From Arthrobacter sp. zg-Y769 (lineage in GTDB: Bacteria; Actinomycetota; Actinomycetes; Actinomycetales; Micrococcaceae), in contig NZ_JAJJOE010000008.1 in the NCBI RefSeq assembly GCF_020907405.1, positions 419,609-483,608 of the forward strand: a DNA stretch of 64,000 nt, in the 5' to 3' direction. Under the pieces are notes generated by a model. The model did no database searches and was not told the origin of the DNA. It worked only from the letters and a program-made list of their open reading frames with translations. The translations under genes were made by a program, and so were the position numbers. Numbering within the stretch: the stretch's first letter is position 1; each line of letters starts with the position of its first letter. Positions 63,570-64,000 of this stretch are shown here, piece after piece.

Positions 63570-63605
63570 TTATCGGAGCCGCGGGAGATACAGGGGCAGG
63601 ATGTC

Positions 63606-63684
63606 GACGCCGGGACAGGAAGGGAGACGCCGGGACAGGAAGGCAGAGCCTGGACAGGAAGGCAGAGCCTGGACAGGAAAAGCA
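63606..63684. repeat. Four tandem copies of a 19-20-bp repeat
   Basis: Units start at 63606, 63626, 63646 and 63665 and share the core GGACAGGAA. The first two are nearly identical (GACGCCGGGACAGGAAGG), the last two share GAGCCTGGACAGGAA. They lie in the gap between the esterase and the HNH gene. The units have no spacers, so this is not a CRISPR array. No coding role is evident. Confidence 0.9.
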
Positions 63685-63710
63685 GGCCGTCGATTCGACC
63701 GGCGGTGCCG

Positions 63711-64000
63711 TCAGGAAGGCGGCGTGTTCTCCTCTGGCTCCGGGCTGGGTCCGCCGGTTCCAACGGGCCCAGACCACTTAGTCCCGGAAGAACCCCCTCC
63801 GTTGAAGTCCCTGCCGTGTAATTGCGCGTCCGTTCGGTAGACCCGTCCCATCGGTGAAGTCCACTCGATGATGCCCGGCTCCGGTTGCCATGCCTTCCAC
63901 AACCCGACTGTCTTGAACCGGTGGTGCTTCTTGCATAGGTGGGCCAGGTTCCCGTGCTCGGTTGGCCCTCCAACGGCCCAGGGCAGGGTGTGGTCGAGTT
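63711..64000 (-). CDS. DUF222/13E12-type HNH endonuclease (C-terminal part, cut by window edge)
   Basis: The last 96 codons of a reverse-strand gene are open to the right edge. They contain the HNH core DHTLPWAVGGPTEHGNLAHLC followed by KKHHRFK, typical of the C-terminus of DUF222 proteins common in actinobacteria. The N-terminal DUF222 domain is outside the window. These genes are often multicopy; whether it is mobile cannot be judged here. Confidence 0.85.
   Translation of the reverse strand, partial: LDHTLPWAVGGPTEHGNLAHLCKKHHRFKTVGLWKAWQPEPGIIEWTSPMGRVYRTDAQLHGRDFNGGGSSGTKWSGPVGTGGPSPEPEENTPPS

Noticed and set aside
63606..63684. CRISPR array
   Set aside because: Four direct units abut without spacers and no cas genes are present; it is a simple tandem repeat.
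1..64000. tRNA, rRNA, prophage or insertion sequence
   Set aside because: No tRNA-like cloverleaf or rRNA stretch, no transposase and no terminal repeats were seen. The HNH gene at the edge is a DUF222 type, not by itself a mobile element.

Overview
This is a chromosomal window from a high-GC actinobacterium. Gene content and order point to the Micrococcaceae (Arthrobacter-like). The evidence is a mycobacterial/streptomycete-type core order (RNA methyltransferase, paired TrkA proteins, DUF3159, OB-fold protein, DUF3710, dut, DUF3093, DUF4193), SepH, a HrdB/SigA-type sigma factor beside ParE, a single-chain CydDC, GlnR-type control of glnA, and a DUF222/HNH gene at the right edge. No rRNA, tRNA, CRISPR array, prophage or insertion sequence was found. 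Both edges cut genes: acnA on the left and the HNH nuclease on the right.

Layout. 1-9.4 kb: acnA (5' part), an m5U-type RNA methyltransferase, two TrkA-domain proteins, DUF3159, an OB-fold protein, DUF3710, dut, DUF3093, DUF4193, sepH. 9.5-17.6 kb: thymidine kinase, a nucleotide pyrophosphatase/phosphodiesterase-like protein, DUF5998, a GNAT/NDP-forming acyl-CoA synthetase fusion of protein acetyltransferase type, parC. 17.7-21.5 kb: the copper operon csoR-copZ-copA with two CsoR-like operators, and mntR. 21.5-30.4 kb: a double GNAT protein, the cytochrome bd operon cydA-cydB-cydDC, and a divergent blaI plus M56 (BlaR-like) peptidase. 30.4-40.3 kb: parE, a small DUF7455 zinc protein, sigA, DUF4192, an ABC-2 exporter pair, an MFS transporter, a PAC2 protein. 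40.5-46.6 kb: pepA, lpdA, the E2 acyltransferase gene, a small membrane protein, an OsmC peroxidase. 46.6-53.6 kb: a urease-gamma-like start fragment, paired crcB fluoride channels, a decayed universal stress protein, a tricorn protease, an atypical Ser/Thr kinase. 53.7-64 kb: lipB, lipA, DUF4191, an epimerase, an RDD protein, glnA with a near-perfect GlnR box, a zinc-type dehydrogenase, a hypothetical gene with a premature stop, a 58-residue exported peptide, two alpha/beta hydrolases, a 20-bp tandem repeat, and the HNH nuclease.

How the genes fit together. LipB/LipA make the lipoyl cofactor for the nearby E2, which works with LpdA. GlnA is under GlnR. Copper export is under CsoR. ParC and ParE form topoisomerase IV although they lie 13 kb apart.

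The most interesting signal is a 17-bp inverted repeat, TTCTAC-N5-GTAGAA. It occurs three times between cydA and blaI and, with one mismatch, once upstream of an uncharacterised 115-residue membrane protein at 45.75 kb. This suggests a BlaI/M56 respiratory-stress regulon that links cytochrome bd to that protein. The inference is mine and is untested.
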